Assembly: GCA_021815365.1 (NCBI GenBank)
Contig: JAKAGZ010000027.1
Span: 1-38,197 of the forward strand
Direction of reading: 5' to 3'
DNA length: 38,197 nucleotides
Source: Bacteroidota bacterium
GTDB taxonomy: Bacteria; Bacteroidota; Ignavibacteria; Ignavibacteriales; Ignavibacteriaceae
The notes below the pieces were generated by a model, which was not told where the DNA came from, ran no database searches, and was given only the letters and a program-made list of their open reading frames with translations. Both the position numbers and the translations under genes were made by a program. How positions within the stretch are numbered: the first letter of the stretch is position 1; every line of letters starts with the position of its first letter. This document shows positions 24,472-32,623 of the stretch, piece after piece.

Positions 24472-27275
24472 CCGAAGAAAAATTGGTAAAATAATCCATT
24501 CTGAAAACGCGCAAAATTATCTTCGATTTTTTTTCCAACATCATATCTTAAAACAATAGCTCCAAGCAGATTAAACCTTACACCGGTGCCGATGCTTCCG
24601 AGTGTTTGCTTGTATTTATTATCCCACGCCCCGCCCATGTCAAAAAACACTGCGCCTCTTAGTCCGAAGAACCCAAGGTTAATGAATGGGAACTTCAGAT
24701 TTATTTCGTCAATAAGAGGGAAACGATATTCAACAGAAGACAGCCAAAGTTTTTCACCCCTGATTGAAAAGCGGGGCCATCCTCTCAAATCCCAGCTTCC
24801 GCCCATAAAATACCTGCGCGCTTCTTTTCCATCGTTATAAAACACAGCAGTACGCAAAGCCAGTGCTGAGCGGAGAGTCAGCCGCATGTAATATCTGAAA
24901 TCACCGATAAACGTGTAATAGTCCACGTTGCTGAATTTCACATCGCCTGTGTACCCGAATAAAAGCCTTGCGCGCATTCCATCAAGAGGTCCTGTAGGTC
25001 CCCAAAGTGAGTTATCAAAAATATAAGAAAGTGTGTTGCTGACAAGGAGGGCTTTTCGCTGCTGTACTCCTATTACAATTTCTTTATCTGAATTTGCAAC
25101 TGTGACAGACGTTTCTATTCTTTCAAATTTTGAAAGCGGAAAGCTAAGTGTAAAAAAACCTCCAAAGCTTCGTTCAAAATAGTATTCATTAACATCCTGC
25201 AGATCGTACCTGTTACCTGTAAAATGAAAAACACCGTAGCCGTAGTTTGTTCGTTTACCTAAATCAACTTTTTCCAGCACAATATTGAAGCTGTTAAAAA
25301 AATCACTCTGGCGCTGGGCGCTGTTATAAATCGTAAAGAAGTAATTGTCATTCCCGAGCATATCACTCAGTAAAATTTCAGCCCCGCCCTGCGTACCAAA
25401 AATAGGATCGGTGGAAACCTGGCTCTGCGCATAATCGAGCGAATATTGTTTTTCATAATTCAGCTTTTGTCTTTCAGAATTTGATGCAAGCATAATAGGT
25501 TCCCATATGCCGCCTGCAAGATTAAAATTCATATCCATAGTAAATGAACTGTCGGCAGCAGCTTTTTTATAATCCATTGTGAAAAGGTTAAACTCGTAAT
25601 TTTCAAAACCGGCAAATGTGATCTCCGTGCTGTCAAGAAAGACAGGATTATAGACGCTTGTTAAAAAATTTGATAACCGTCTGGCGTTATCAGAAAATTT
25701 TCCATCGTTAATATTTATCATATAAATATTTCTTACCCCGTCAATTTCAGAAGTAAACATCAGGCGGGATTTATCCGGAGAAACTACTGGAGAAGAACAA
25801 TTAGAGTTAACATAAGTAACATAGCTGATCTTATGTGTGGTCAGATTCATCGAGAACAAATTATATTTTTTTGAATAGCTGCCTGCAGTTCTGTCTGAAG
25901 AAAAAATAACGTGGTTGTCATCAATTCCGAAGGCAGGGTCCCTGTCATCGTAAATATCGTTCGTTATTCTTTCGAGCTTATCATCAGAAAGGTTCAGAAT
26001 AAAAAGATCGCTGTATCCTTTGCTGTCAACAGCCTGAAAAATAACTTTCTTTCCGTCAGAAGAAAATTTAGGAGAGCTGATACTGATCAGATCATTGTTT
26101 CTGTAAGTGCTGATAACCTGGTTTTCTTTTACAGAATAAAAATGTATCGCATCTCTTCCACCAACCTTTGTAACAAAAGCGATTATTCCATCTTTTGAAA
26201 TATCTATCGCTGACTGGAATAAGTGAAACGCTTCATATTGCTCTCTCGTTTCGCCGCGTAAAACAAGCTCAGGTGTTTTTTGTTTTTCGTTCTCAACATT
26301 TAACCGCACCCGGTATAATGATGAATAACCATCCCTGTTAGCGACAAAGTACAGAAATTTGCTGTCATTAATTTTATACGGCACAGGTGAAAAATTAAAA
26401 CCAAAGTTTGTAACCTGTCGTGCTGAAATTCTTATCGGCGTCTTTGTCTTAAAAAGCGGATAGTATTTTTTCTTTAAATAATAGTTCCATTCCTGATCAA
26501 TCTCTTCAATTGGTTTACCGAGAGTGTAAGCGATGTCTTTTTCAAATTTGCTGTACATCCAGATATTATCAACAAGCTGAAGAACTTTTTCTTTGCCGTA
26601 TTTTTCTTTTACGAATTCGAGGAAGTTCTGCCCTTCTTTATACATCTGGAATGAGCCGTATATCTTGTAGAAATCCTGCAAACCAACGAAATAATCATTA
26701 AAGATCGCATCGCGCATAACCATTTCAGCTTGTGCATCAGGCTTTGTTGACATGAACTCCGCTAATCCTTCTGAGTACCACAGCGGCGGGTATGTTCTTG
26801 AAATGCTTCGGTGATCGGACTGAACACGCGCTACTTTATTCGTCATAAAAACATGAACAAGCTCGTGCCTTATAACGTGTCTGAAATCGTGCAGTGAACC
26901 TGTTGATGGAATCACCACCCTGCCTTTGGCAAACTCAAAAAATCCGCCGACAGCATCCGGAATAAATCCCGGCGTTGTGTTCGTCTGCTGAAACTGAAGA
27001 GAAGTGTTATAAAAAATCAACGGGATACGCCTGCTGATCAGCGTGTTGAATTTTACTTTAAATTCTGTATAAGTGCTTTCGGCAATCGCAGCACCGATTT
27101 CGGCAATGTTAAGAAGATCGTTATAATAATAAATATCGAAATGCTCGGTTCGCAGAATCTTCCAATCGAAATTATCATACTGAACTTTGTTCCTTCCAAA
27201 ATTGGAATAGAACTGAGCGTGAATCAAACTAGCGGAACAAAACAAAAGTATCAGAATATTTCTGACAGATTTCAT
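24459..27275 (-). CDS. Gluzincin-like / PD40 propeller / Omp85-like barrel protein
   Basis: A 938-residue outer-membrane protein with three regions. A signal peptide ends near residue 20. Residues about 40-280 resemble gluzincin peptidases: RHELVHVFMTNK gives H137-E138-x2-H141, and YSEGLAEFM gives the third ligand E173. Residues about 290-610 carry PD40/TolB-like propeller repeats (FSSDGKKVIFQAVDSKGYSDLFILNL, VSPDKSRLMFTSEIDGVRNIYMINI). Residues about 640-938 look like an Omp85/surface-antigen barrel with the loop GGSWDLRGWPRFSIRG and a C-terminal Phe. The domain order suggests a periplasmic or surface enzyme held by a barrel. Substrate, and whether the peptidase is active, are unknown. It is the first gene of a three-gene overlapping unit. 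Confidence 0.82.
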   Translation of the reverse strand: MKSVRNILILLFCSASLIHAQFYSNFGRNKVQYDNFDWKILRTEHFDIYYYNDLLNIAEIGAAIAESTYTEFKVKFNTLISRRIPLIFYNTSLQFQQTNTTPGFIPDAVGGFFEFAKGRVVIPSTGSLHDFRHVIRHELVHVFMTNKVARVQSDHRSISRTYPPLWYSEGLAEFMSTKPDAQAEMVMRDAIFNDYFVGLQDFYKIYGSFQMYKEGQNFLEFVKEKYGKEKVLQLVDNIWMYSKFEKDIAYTLGKPIEEIDQEWNYYLKKKYYPLFKTKTPIRISARQVTNFGFNFSPVPYKINDSKFLYFVANRDGYSSLYRVRLNVENEKQKTPELVLRGETREQYEAFHLFQSAIDISKDGIIAFVTKVGGRDAIHFYSVKENQVISTYRNNDLISISSPKFSSDGKKVIFQAVDSKGYSDLFILNLSDDKLERITNDIYDDRDPAFGIDDNHVIFSSDRTAGSYSKKYNLFSMNLTTHKISYVTYVNSNCSSPVVSPDKSRLMFTSEIDGVRNIYMININDGKFSDNARRLSNFLTSVYNPVFLDSTEITFAGFENYEFNLFTMDYKKAAADSSFTMDMNFNLAGGIWEPIMLASNSERQKLNYEKQYSLDYAQSQVSTDPIFGTQGGAEILLSDMLGNDNYFFTIYNSAQRQSDFFNSFNIVLEKVDLGKRTNYGYGVFHFTGNRYDLQDVNEYYFERSFGGFFTLSFPLSKFERIETSVTVANSDKEIVIGVQQRKALLVSNTLSYIFDNSLWGPTGPLDGMRARLLFGYTGDVKFSNVDYYTFIGDFRYYMRLTLRSALALRTAVFYNDGKEARRYFMGGSWDLRGWPRFSIRGEKLWLSSVEYRFPLIDEINLKFPFINLGFFGLRGAVFFDMGGAWDNKYKQTLGSIGTGVRFNLLGAIVLRYDVGKKIEDNFARFQNGLFYQFFFGWDF

Positions 27276-27363
27276 TAAACTTTGTGTTTTAAAAAAATAA
27301 ATTTTTATTTATCAATGGTCGTCAGAATCTAATTAAGAAAACATTGAATGTAAACAGACAAAA

Positions 27364-28398
27364 TCAGGCTAAGCGTTCTTTAAGAATATTAATGTTTTCT
27401 ATTTCGGATGGGTCTTTGCCTCTTAATATTCCGACATAATACGATATCCAGTCACACAGATAGACCAGGTCCATCAGCCTGACTTTGAAATCTTTTTCTC
27501 CGCTTTCTAAATTAATTATTTCACCCTTGTGCTTTTTAACCAGTTCGGCGGTTATCTCAAATCTTTTTTTAATTTGAGGATGGTAAGTTTTGTCGAGAAC
27601 ATTTATCACCTTAGCCTGAAACTGTTTCTCAAAAAAAGTTTCCCACCCGATTATCTCGTTATGATTTAACTCAGGAATGACATTATGAAATGCATGAAGC
27701 TTGGAGTTCTCATTAAACTGGCATTTCAACCTGTAGCCTGCTGCTGAAGTTACATCAGCACAGGAATAAATAACCGGTATATGCCCGGAAATTTCGACAG
27801 CGATTTTATAGGCTTTATTATCTTCGCTGCTGAATTCTTTCGCTTTGCTTTTCCACAGCGAAATTATTTGTTTGACGATCTCAGTCTGATCCGAAATAAG
27901 ATTTAATTCCTGGAAAATTTTTAACAGAGAAAAAAAACTCAATCCTAAAGCGAACCGCGGCTGCAGACCACTTTTAAGTTTCACAACGGGGATGTTATTT
28001 TCGTTTGCCATTTTGCCTGCAGTTCCGCCTGTTGTGATTACGACAATCCTGCACTTTTTTAAAATGCCCTGCTTAAATACTTCTAATGTTTCTTCTGTAT
28101 TTCCTGAATATGATGAAACTATCAATAAAGTTTTTTCATCTGCAAAAGCGGGAAGAGTATAATTCCTGTTAACGATGTATGGCAGTTTTAATTCATTGCC
28201 GAGAAAGTTTTGCAGAAGGTCTCCGCTGATCGCAGAACCTCCCAAACCTGTTAGAATTATTGAGGTAATTTTGCTGCTGTCTAATTGTGTGAGATCAATT
28301 TTATTGTTCCACGCAAATTCCGCCTGTAGAAATGTATTAACTAACACATTGAACTGATCCTGTGGATCGTATTTTGAAACGTAATCTTTTATCTGCAT
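27364..28398 (-). CDS. Bifunctional phosphoglucose/phosphomannose isomerase
   Basis: A 344-residue SIS-domain sugar isomerase of the archaeal/bacterial bifunctional Pgi/Pmi type. It would interconvert fructose 6-phosphate with glucose 6-phosphate and mannose 6-phosphate. GLGGSAISGDLLQNFL (about 54-69) and VSSYSGNTEETLEVFKQG (about 104-121) bind the sugar phosphate, and NHNEIIGWE (near 235) contains the catalytic residues with a His and Glu. The C-terminal PGI/PMI domain ends with KDPSEIENINILKERL. It is the last gene of the fni-to-isomerase unit, six bases after ptsI. The fusion of both activities is known for this family; here it is inferred from sequence. Confidence 0.88.
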   Translation of the reverse strand: MQIKDYVSKYDPQDQFNVLVNTFLQAEFAWNNKIDLTQLDSSKITSIILTGLGGSAISGDLLQNFLGNELKLPYIVNRNYTLPAFADEKTLLIVSSYSGNTEETLEVFKQGILKKCRIVVITTGGTAGKMANENNIPVVKLKSGLQPRFALGLSFFSLLKIFQELNLISDQTEIVKQIISLWKSKAKEFSSEDNKAYKIAVEISGHIPVIYSCADVTSAAGYRLKCQFNENSKLHAFHNVIPELNHNEIIGWETFFEKQFQAKVINVLDKTYHPQIKKRFEITAELVKKHKGEIINLESGEKDFKVRLMDLVYLCDWISYYVGILRGKDPSEIENINILKERLA

Positions 28399-28404
28399 AT
28401 AATC

Positions 28405-30171
28405 TTAAATGATATTTCTGGTTCTTGTAATTGAATTCTCTTCAAAGAATTTTTCAATTTCCTTCGTAACCTCGTGCTCTGTTGAAAAGGTAAGACATTT
28501 TTCAGCGAGAGCTTTTGCTTTTGAATATGAGAGGCTCCTGATTATTCTTTTAGCATAAGGAATAGTTGATGGAGAAATGCTGAGTGAAGCAAGTCCCAGC
28601 CCAACCAGCAGAGGAATAGCAAGCGTATCTGCCGCCATCTCACCACAAAGGCTTACCTCTTTATGCTGCTTCTTGGCTTCGGTCACAACATGACTGATAG
28701 TGCGTATAACAGAAGGATTGAATTCCTGGTAAAGATCGGATACAAGATCATTGCCTCTGTCAACCGCCATTAAATATTGTATAAGATCGTTTGTGCCGAT
28801 GCTCAGGAAGTCAGTTTCTTTTGCAAAATCCTGCGCCATTACAGCAGCAGAAGGAACTTCAACCATAATTCCTGTTTTTATATCTTTATCAAAAGTCTGG
28901 TTCTCGTGTTTTAGTTCGTGCATGCACGTTTTAATTATTTCTTTCGATTTCCTGATCTCGTAAATAGCTGAGATCATCGGAAGCATAAAAAGAATATTCT
29001 TGTTCTTACTAGCACGCAGCACTGCACGTATCTGCGTCTTAAACAATTTTTCATTTTCAAGCAGAAGTCTTATGCCGCGCAGACCGAGGAATGGGTTGGG
29101 TTCTACGAAATCTAAAAATTTGAATTTATCTCCGCCAATATCAAAAGCACGGATTATAATCGGGTTTGGATAAATCCTCGAAGCTAGGCTGCTGTAAATT
29201 TCAGTCTGTTCGTCTTCGGTCGGAAATTCGCCAAACTCTTCCAGTATCTGTTCAGTTCTAAAAAGCCCGATCCCTTTAGCGCCGCTTGTGATAACCAGGT
29301 CAACTTCACCGGAGACATCAACGTTAGCCATTAAATGAATTTCCCTGCCGTCTTCAGTTTTTGCCGGCTTATCTTTTAGTTCCTCAAGCCCTTTCTGAAG
29401 CTGGACAAGCCTGTCGATCTTTTCAACAAAGAATTTTTTCTGCTCATCATTCGGGTTAATAATTACGTAGCCATGGAAACCGTCAACGGCAAGTATATCG
29501 CCTTCTTTGATAAGCTGTGTTGCTTTATGTGTACCGACAACAGCAGGAATGTTTAACGATCTGGAAATAATAGCTGCATGCGAGGTAAGCCCGCCGTGAT
29601 CGGTTATAAATCCTTTTGCATTATTTCTTGAAAGCAGAATTGTATCTGCAGGCGTCAGCGAATCGCTGACAACAATTACGTCATTTGTAATTTTTGACTG
29701 CCATCTTTTCTTCTGAAGATTCCTGATTATCCTGTTTTTAATATCTTCAATATCGTGGGCGCGTTCATTCATATATGCTTCGTGAGCATTTGTCATAAGA
29801 TGCTGATACTTTGATATCTCATCATTCACAATAAATTCAGGCTGCTTCTTTTCATTCTCAATGCGTGCAGTAATATTTTTGATAAGTATAGGATCATCGA
29901 GTATCATCATCTGGGCTTCAAAAATAGCGGCGCGTCTTCCTTCCATTTTTTCTTTTGCGATGGAGAAGATTTTGTTAAGCTCTTTTTTAGATTTCTGAAG
30001 CGCTTCTTCAAGATTCCTTTTTGCTTCTTCCACATCTGTAATTTCAGCGTCACTTATCTCTAATTTTTCTTTCGTAAAAAGATAAGCCCTGGCGATCACA
30101 AGACCGGGCGCAGCCGCAATACCAGAAATTTTATTTTCGGCTTCCTTAAATATTTGCTTAAAATTTTTCAC
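28405..30171 (-). CDS. ptsI: Phosphoenolpyruvate-protein phosphotransferase (enzyme I)
   Basis: The general PTS enzyme I (588 aa) transfers phosphate from PEP to HPr. The active-site H198 is in DHGGLTSHAAIISRS. The PEP-binding C-terminal TIM barrel contains GLFRTEQIL, LGLRGIRLLLE, and TNDLIQYLMAVDRGND; the catalytic Cys lies in SLCGEMAAD. Its length fits bacterial enzyme I. The start is GTG, overlapping the HPr stop as GTGA, so translation is coupled. No sugar-specific EII or EIIA gene is present in the window, so a regulatory PTS is possible. Confidence 0.95.
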   Translation of the reverse strand: MKNFKQIFKEAENKISGIAAAPGLVIARAYLFTKEKLEISDAEITDVEEAKRNLEEALQKSKKELNKIFSIAKEKMEGRRAAIFEAQMMILDDPILIKNITARIENEKKQPEFIVNDEISKYQHLMTNAHEAYMNERAHDIEDIKNRIIRNLQKKRWQSKITNDVIVVSDSLTPADTILLSRNNAKGFITDHGGLTSHAAIISRSLNIPAVVGTHKATQLIKEGDILAVDGFHGYVIINPNDEQKKFFVEKIDRLVQLQKGLEELKDKPAKTEDGREIHLMANVDVSGEVDLVITSGAKGIGLFRTEQILEEFGEFPTEDEQTEIYSSLASRIYPNPIIIRAFDIGGDKFKFLDFVEPNPFLGLRGIRLLLENEKLFKTQIRAVLRASKNKNILFMLPMISAIYEIRKSKEIIKTCMHELKHENQTFDKDIKTGIMVEVPSAAVMAQDFAKETDFLSIGTNDLIQYLMAVDRGNDLVSDLYQEFNPSVIRTISHVVTEAKKQHKEVSLCGEMAADTLAIPLLVGLGLASLSISPSTIPYAKRIIRSLSYSKAKALAEKCLTFSTEHEVTKEIEKFFEENSITRTRNII

Positions 30172-30434
30172 ATTTCGTCAAATCCTCTTTTAAAATAGTC
30201 TGTTATCTCTGCCGCCGCTTCTTTTTCGTCTACACCGTCAAAAGTAAGCGTGATCTCCGAACCCATTTCTGCAGCCAGCGTCATTACGCCAATAATACTT
30301 TTCCCGTTGATACTCACTCCATCTTTGGAGATCGTAAATTCACATTTATATTTTGATGCCAGCTTAACTATTGTTGCCGCAGGACGGGTATGCAGTCCTG
30401 CTTTATTAATGATCTTTATTGTCTCTACTATCAT
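30168..30434 (-). CDS. ptsH: Phosphocarrier protein HPr
   Basis: An 88-residue HPr that accepts phosphate from enzyme I. H15 is in NKAGLHTRPAAT. The regulatory serine S46 lies in SINGKSIIGVMTLAAE, a context like that phosphorylated by HPr kinase in Gram-positive and some other bacteria. It overlaps ptsI (GTGA) and follows the polyprenyl synthase gene by 3 bp. The complete family sequence is present. Confidence 0.95.
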   Translation of the reverse strand: MIVETIKIINKAGLHTRPAATIVKLASKYKCEFTISKDGVSINGKSIIGVMTLAAEMGSEITLTFDGVDEKEAAAEITDYFKRGFDEM

Positions 30435-30437
30435 TCT

Positions 30438-31448
30438 TTATTTGTTTCTGCTGATAAGTAAATCTGCAAGCCAGGTAAAGAATTCCCTATCTTCTTTTCG
30501 TTTCAACACGCCGAGGGAATTTAAAGCTTTATCCGTATAACTTTTAACTTCTCTTTGCGCATCTTCAATTACACCCAGCTTCCTGTAAATCTGCTGATAT
30601 TCAGAAACCTGACTTCTGCTGATACCTTTGTTAATAATTAATTTATTTAATTTCTTTTTATCATCACCCTTAGCTTTTTCAAATGCCTTAAGAAAGAGAT
30701 ACGTTTTCTTTCCTTCAACAATATCGCTTCCGACAGATTTCCCTAATTTTGATTCATCTCCAATCACATCAAGAAGATCATCCTGCATCTGGAAAGCTAT
30801 TCCCAGATTCCTCCCGAATCTTGTCAAAGAATTAATTTCTTCTTTACTTCCATTACCAATATATGCCCCAATATTGCAGCACATTTCCATCATAGCAGCC
30901 GTTTTCTTTTTTATCATCAGTTTATATTCGGCAATAGGAACATATTTCCTTGTTTCAAATTCTTTATCAAGGCTCTGCCCTTCACAAACTTCAACCAGGC
31001 TTTTCGTAAAACTCGTTACAACAGCCTTACAATTTCCATTGCTCCTTTTATTGTCAGATACATCCTTCAACAAGTTTTCGTAGGCTACAGAAAGAAGACT
31101 GTCTCCTGTAAGTATTGCAGTATTTGTATCGTATTTTTTATGCAGAGTAGCGCGCCCGCGGCGTTTATCTGCATTGTCCATAATATCGTCGTGCACAAGA
31201 GTAAAATTATGAAGCAGTTCAACTGCTGCTGCTGCGTTATAAGCCTGAGATAATTTCCCTCCGACAGATTTTACCGAAAATAATACAAGCAAAGGACGAA
31301 GCCTTTTGCCGGGACTATCCAAAATATATGAGCCGGGTTTATATAAAGATAATGGCTGACGTTTTGCCAATAATCTTTTAAGCCTTCTGTCAATTTTCTT
31401 CCTTTCTTTTTCATAAAGAGAATTAAACTTTTGAAAATTTTTATGCAT
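30438..31448 (-). CDS. Polyprenyl (farnesyl/geranylgeranyl) diphosphate synthase
   Basis: A trans-type prenyltransferase of 336 residues that lengthens isoprenoid diphosphates. The first Asp-rich motif is HDDIMDNADKRRGRATLH (DDxxD type) and the second is FQMQDDLLDVIGD. GKRLRPLLVLFS and the KKKTAAM segment are typical. The chain length (C15, C20 or longer) cannot be set firmly from sequence. The ATG at 31448 shares one base with the fni stop (TGATG); an upstream TTG is less likely. Together with fni it supplies prenyl chains for quinones or carrier lipids. Confidence 0.92.
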   Translation of the reverse strand: MHKNFQKFNSLYEKERKKIDRRLKRLLAKRQPLSLYKPGSYILDSPGKRLRPLLVLFSVKSVGGKLSQAYNAAAAVELLHNFTLVHDDIMDNADKRRGRATLHKKYDTNTAILTGDSLLSVAYENLLKDVSDNKRSNGNCKAVVTSFTKSLVEVCEGQSLDKEFETRKYVPIAEYKLMIKKKTAAMMEMCCNIGAYIGNGSKEEINSLTRFGRNLGIAFQMQDDLLDVIGDESKLGKSVGSDIVEGKKTYLFLKAFEKAKGDDKKKLNKLIINKGISRSQVSEYQQIYRKLGVIEDAQREVKSYTDKALNSLGVLKRKEDREFFTWLADLLISRNK

Positions 31449-32497
31449 CAATAGAGTTCGCTTTTATGAATTAAATTATTTTTGTGTCTGAATTCATACA
31501 GATTGTTTGAACCGGTCAGGAACATTATTTTCTTTATAGTTTTGAACCAGCCAGTGACGAGTGAAATAACACCTTCGACTCCGCCTTTATCCAAAGTCTG
31601 TAAAATTATTCTTGCAGATGCGGCGACATCCGCACCAAGAGCCAGAGCCTTGGCTGCATCAAAAGCAGAATTAATGCCGCCTGAACCAATAAGAACAAAC
31701 TCATGATATTCCTTCAACGGTGCAATTTGCTTTATGCAAAAAGCAGTTGGTAATCCCCAATCCCAAAACTCATCGCCTTTTGAATTTGTACTCCTCAATA
31801 TTTCAACGCCTGCCCAGCTTGTTCCACCCGCACCAGCGACATCAATACCCTGAACGCCGTTATCCAACAATTTTTGAACAGCTCTTTTTGAAATTCCCGA
31901 TCCAACTTCTTTTACTATTACAGGCACTTTCAATTTTTTAGTAAGCATATTTAATTTTTTCAACAAACCTTTAAAGTTCGGTTCGCCTTCAGGCTGAAGA
32001 AGTTCCTGTAACGAATTTACGTGTATTATCATTGCATCAGCATTAATTATATCAACAAGATATGATACCTTGTCCAGTATTTTCAGCTTAACAAGTTCTG
32101 CGGCTCCAAGATTTCCGAGTACAGGAACAGTGGGCGCATTTTTTCTGATAATTTTATACGTGTCAAGGTATTTATCATTTTCAAGAGCCTGTCTCTGGCT
32201 GCCAACCCCGATTGGTATATTAAGTTTTTGTGCCGCAACAGCAAGTTCAGCATTTATACTTCCCGCTTCCGGTGTTCCGCCAGTCATACACGAAATGAGG
32301 AACGGATAGCTTATCTTCTTTTTGAAAAACTGAGTTGTAAAATCTATTTTTCTGATGTCAACTTCTGTAATTGCATTATGTTCAAAATCATAGTACTCAA
32401 ACCCTGTAGTCTTGTTTTTGAAAGCAACCTGATCAGTAAGACATAATTCTATATGTTCTCTTTTTCTGTCAGATGTAGAATCACTTTTCTTCGGCAT
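31448..32497 (-). CDS. fni: Type 2 isopentenyl-diphosphate delta-isomerase
   Basis: An FMN- and NADPH-dependent isomerase (349 aa) that converts isopentenyl diphosphate to dimethylallyl diphosphate. It shows RKREHIELCL, FLISCMTGGTPEAGSINAELA, GVGSQRQALE, HVNSLQELLQPEGEPNF and the FMN-site GAGGTSWAGVE and LIGSGGINSAFDAAKALALGAD. Type 2 is unrelated to the common metal-dependent type 1 enzyme. It begins the unit that also carries the prenyl synthase, HPr, enzyme I and isomerase. The ATG is at 32497, with about 126 bp of AT-rich DNA separating it from pabBC. Confidence 0.94.
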   Translation of the reverse strand: MPKKSDSTSDRKREHIELCLTDQVAFKNKTTGFEYYDFEHNAITEVDIRKIDFTTQFFKKKISYPFLISCMTGGTPEAGSINAELAVAAQKLNIPIGVGSQRQALENDKYLDTYKIIRKNAPTVPVLGNLGAAELVKLKILDKVSYLVDIINADAMIIHVNSLQELLQPEGEPNFKGLLKKLNMLTKKLKVPVIVKEVGSGISKRAVQKLLDNGVQGIDVAGAGGTSWAGVEILRSTNSKGDEFWDWGLPTAFCIKQIAPLKEYHEFVLIGSGGINSAFDAAKALALGADVAASARIILQTLDKGGVEGVISLVTGWFKTIKKIMFLTGSNNLYEFRHKNNLIHKSELY

Positions 32498-32623
32498 ATT
32501 ATTTCTTTTACAAAAAGTGAAAAACTATTGTAATAAGATATTAAATATTATTTTAAATATCCTGTTTAAGTTATTAAGTGGGAAAGGGTTAAAATGAAGC
32601 TTATAACTTTTTATTTTTCATAA

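Noticed and set aside
30628-31083. 151-codon plus-strand frame
   Set aside because: It is antisense to the polyprenyl synthase gene; its hydrophobic look comes from the complement of charged codons.
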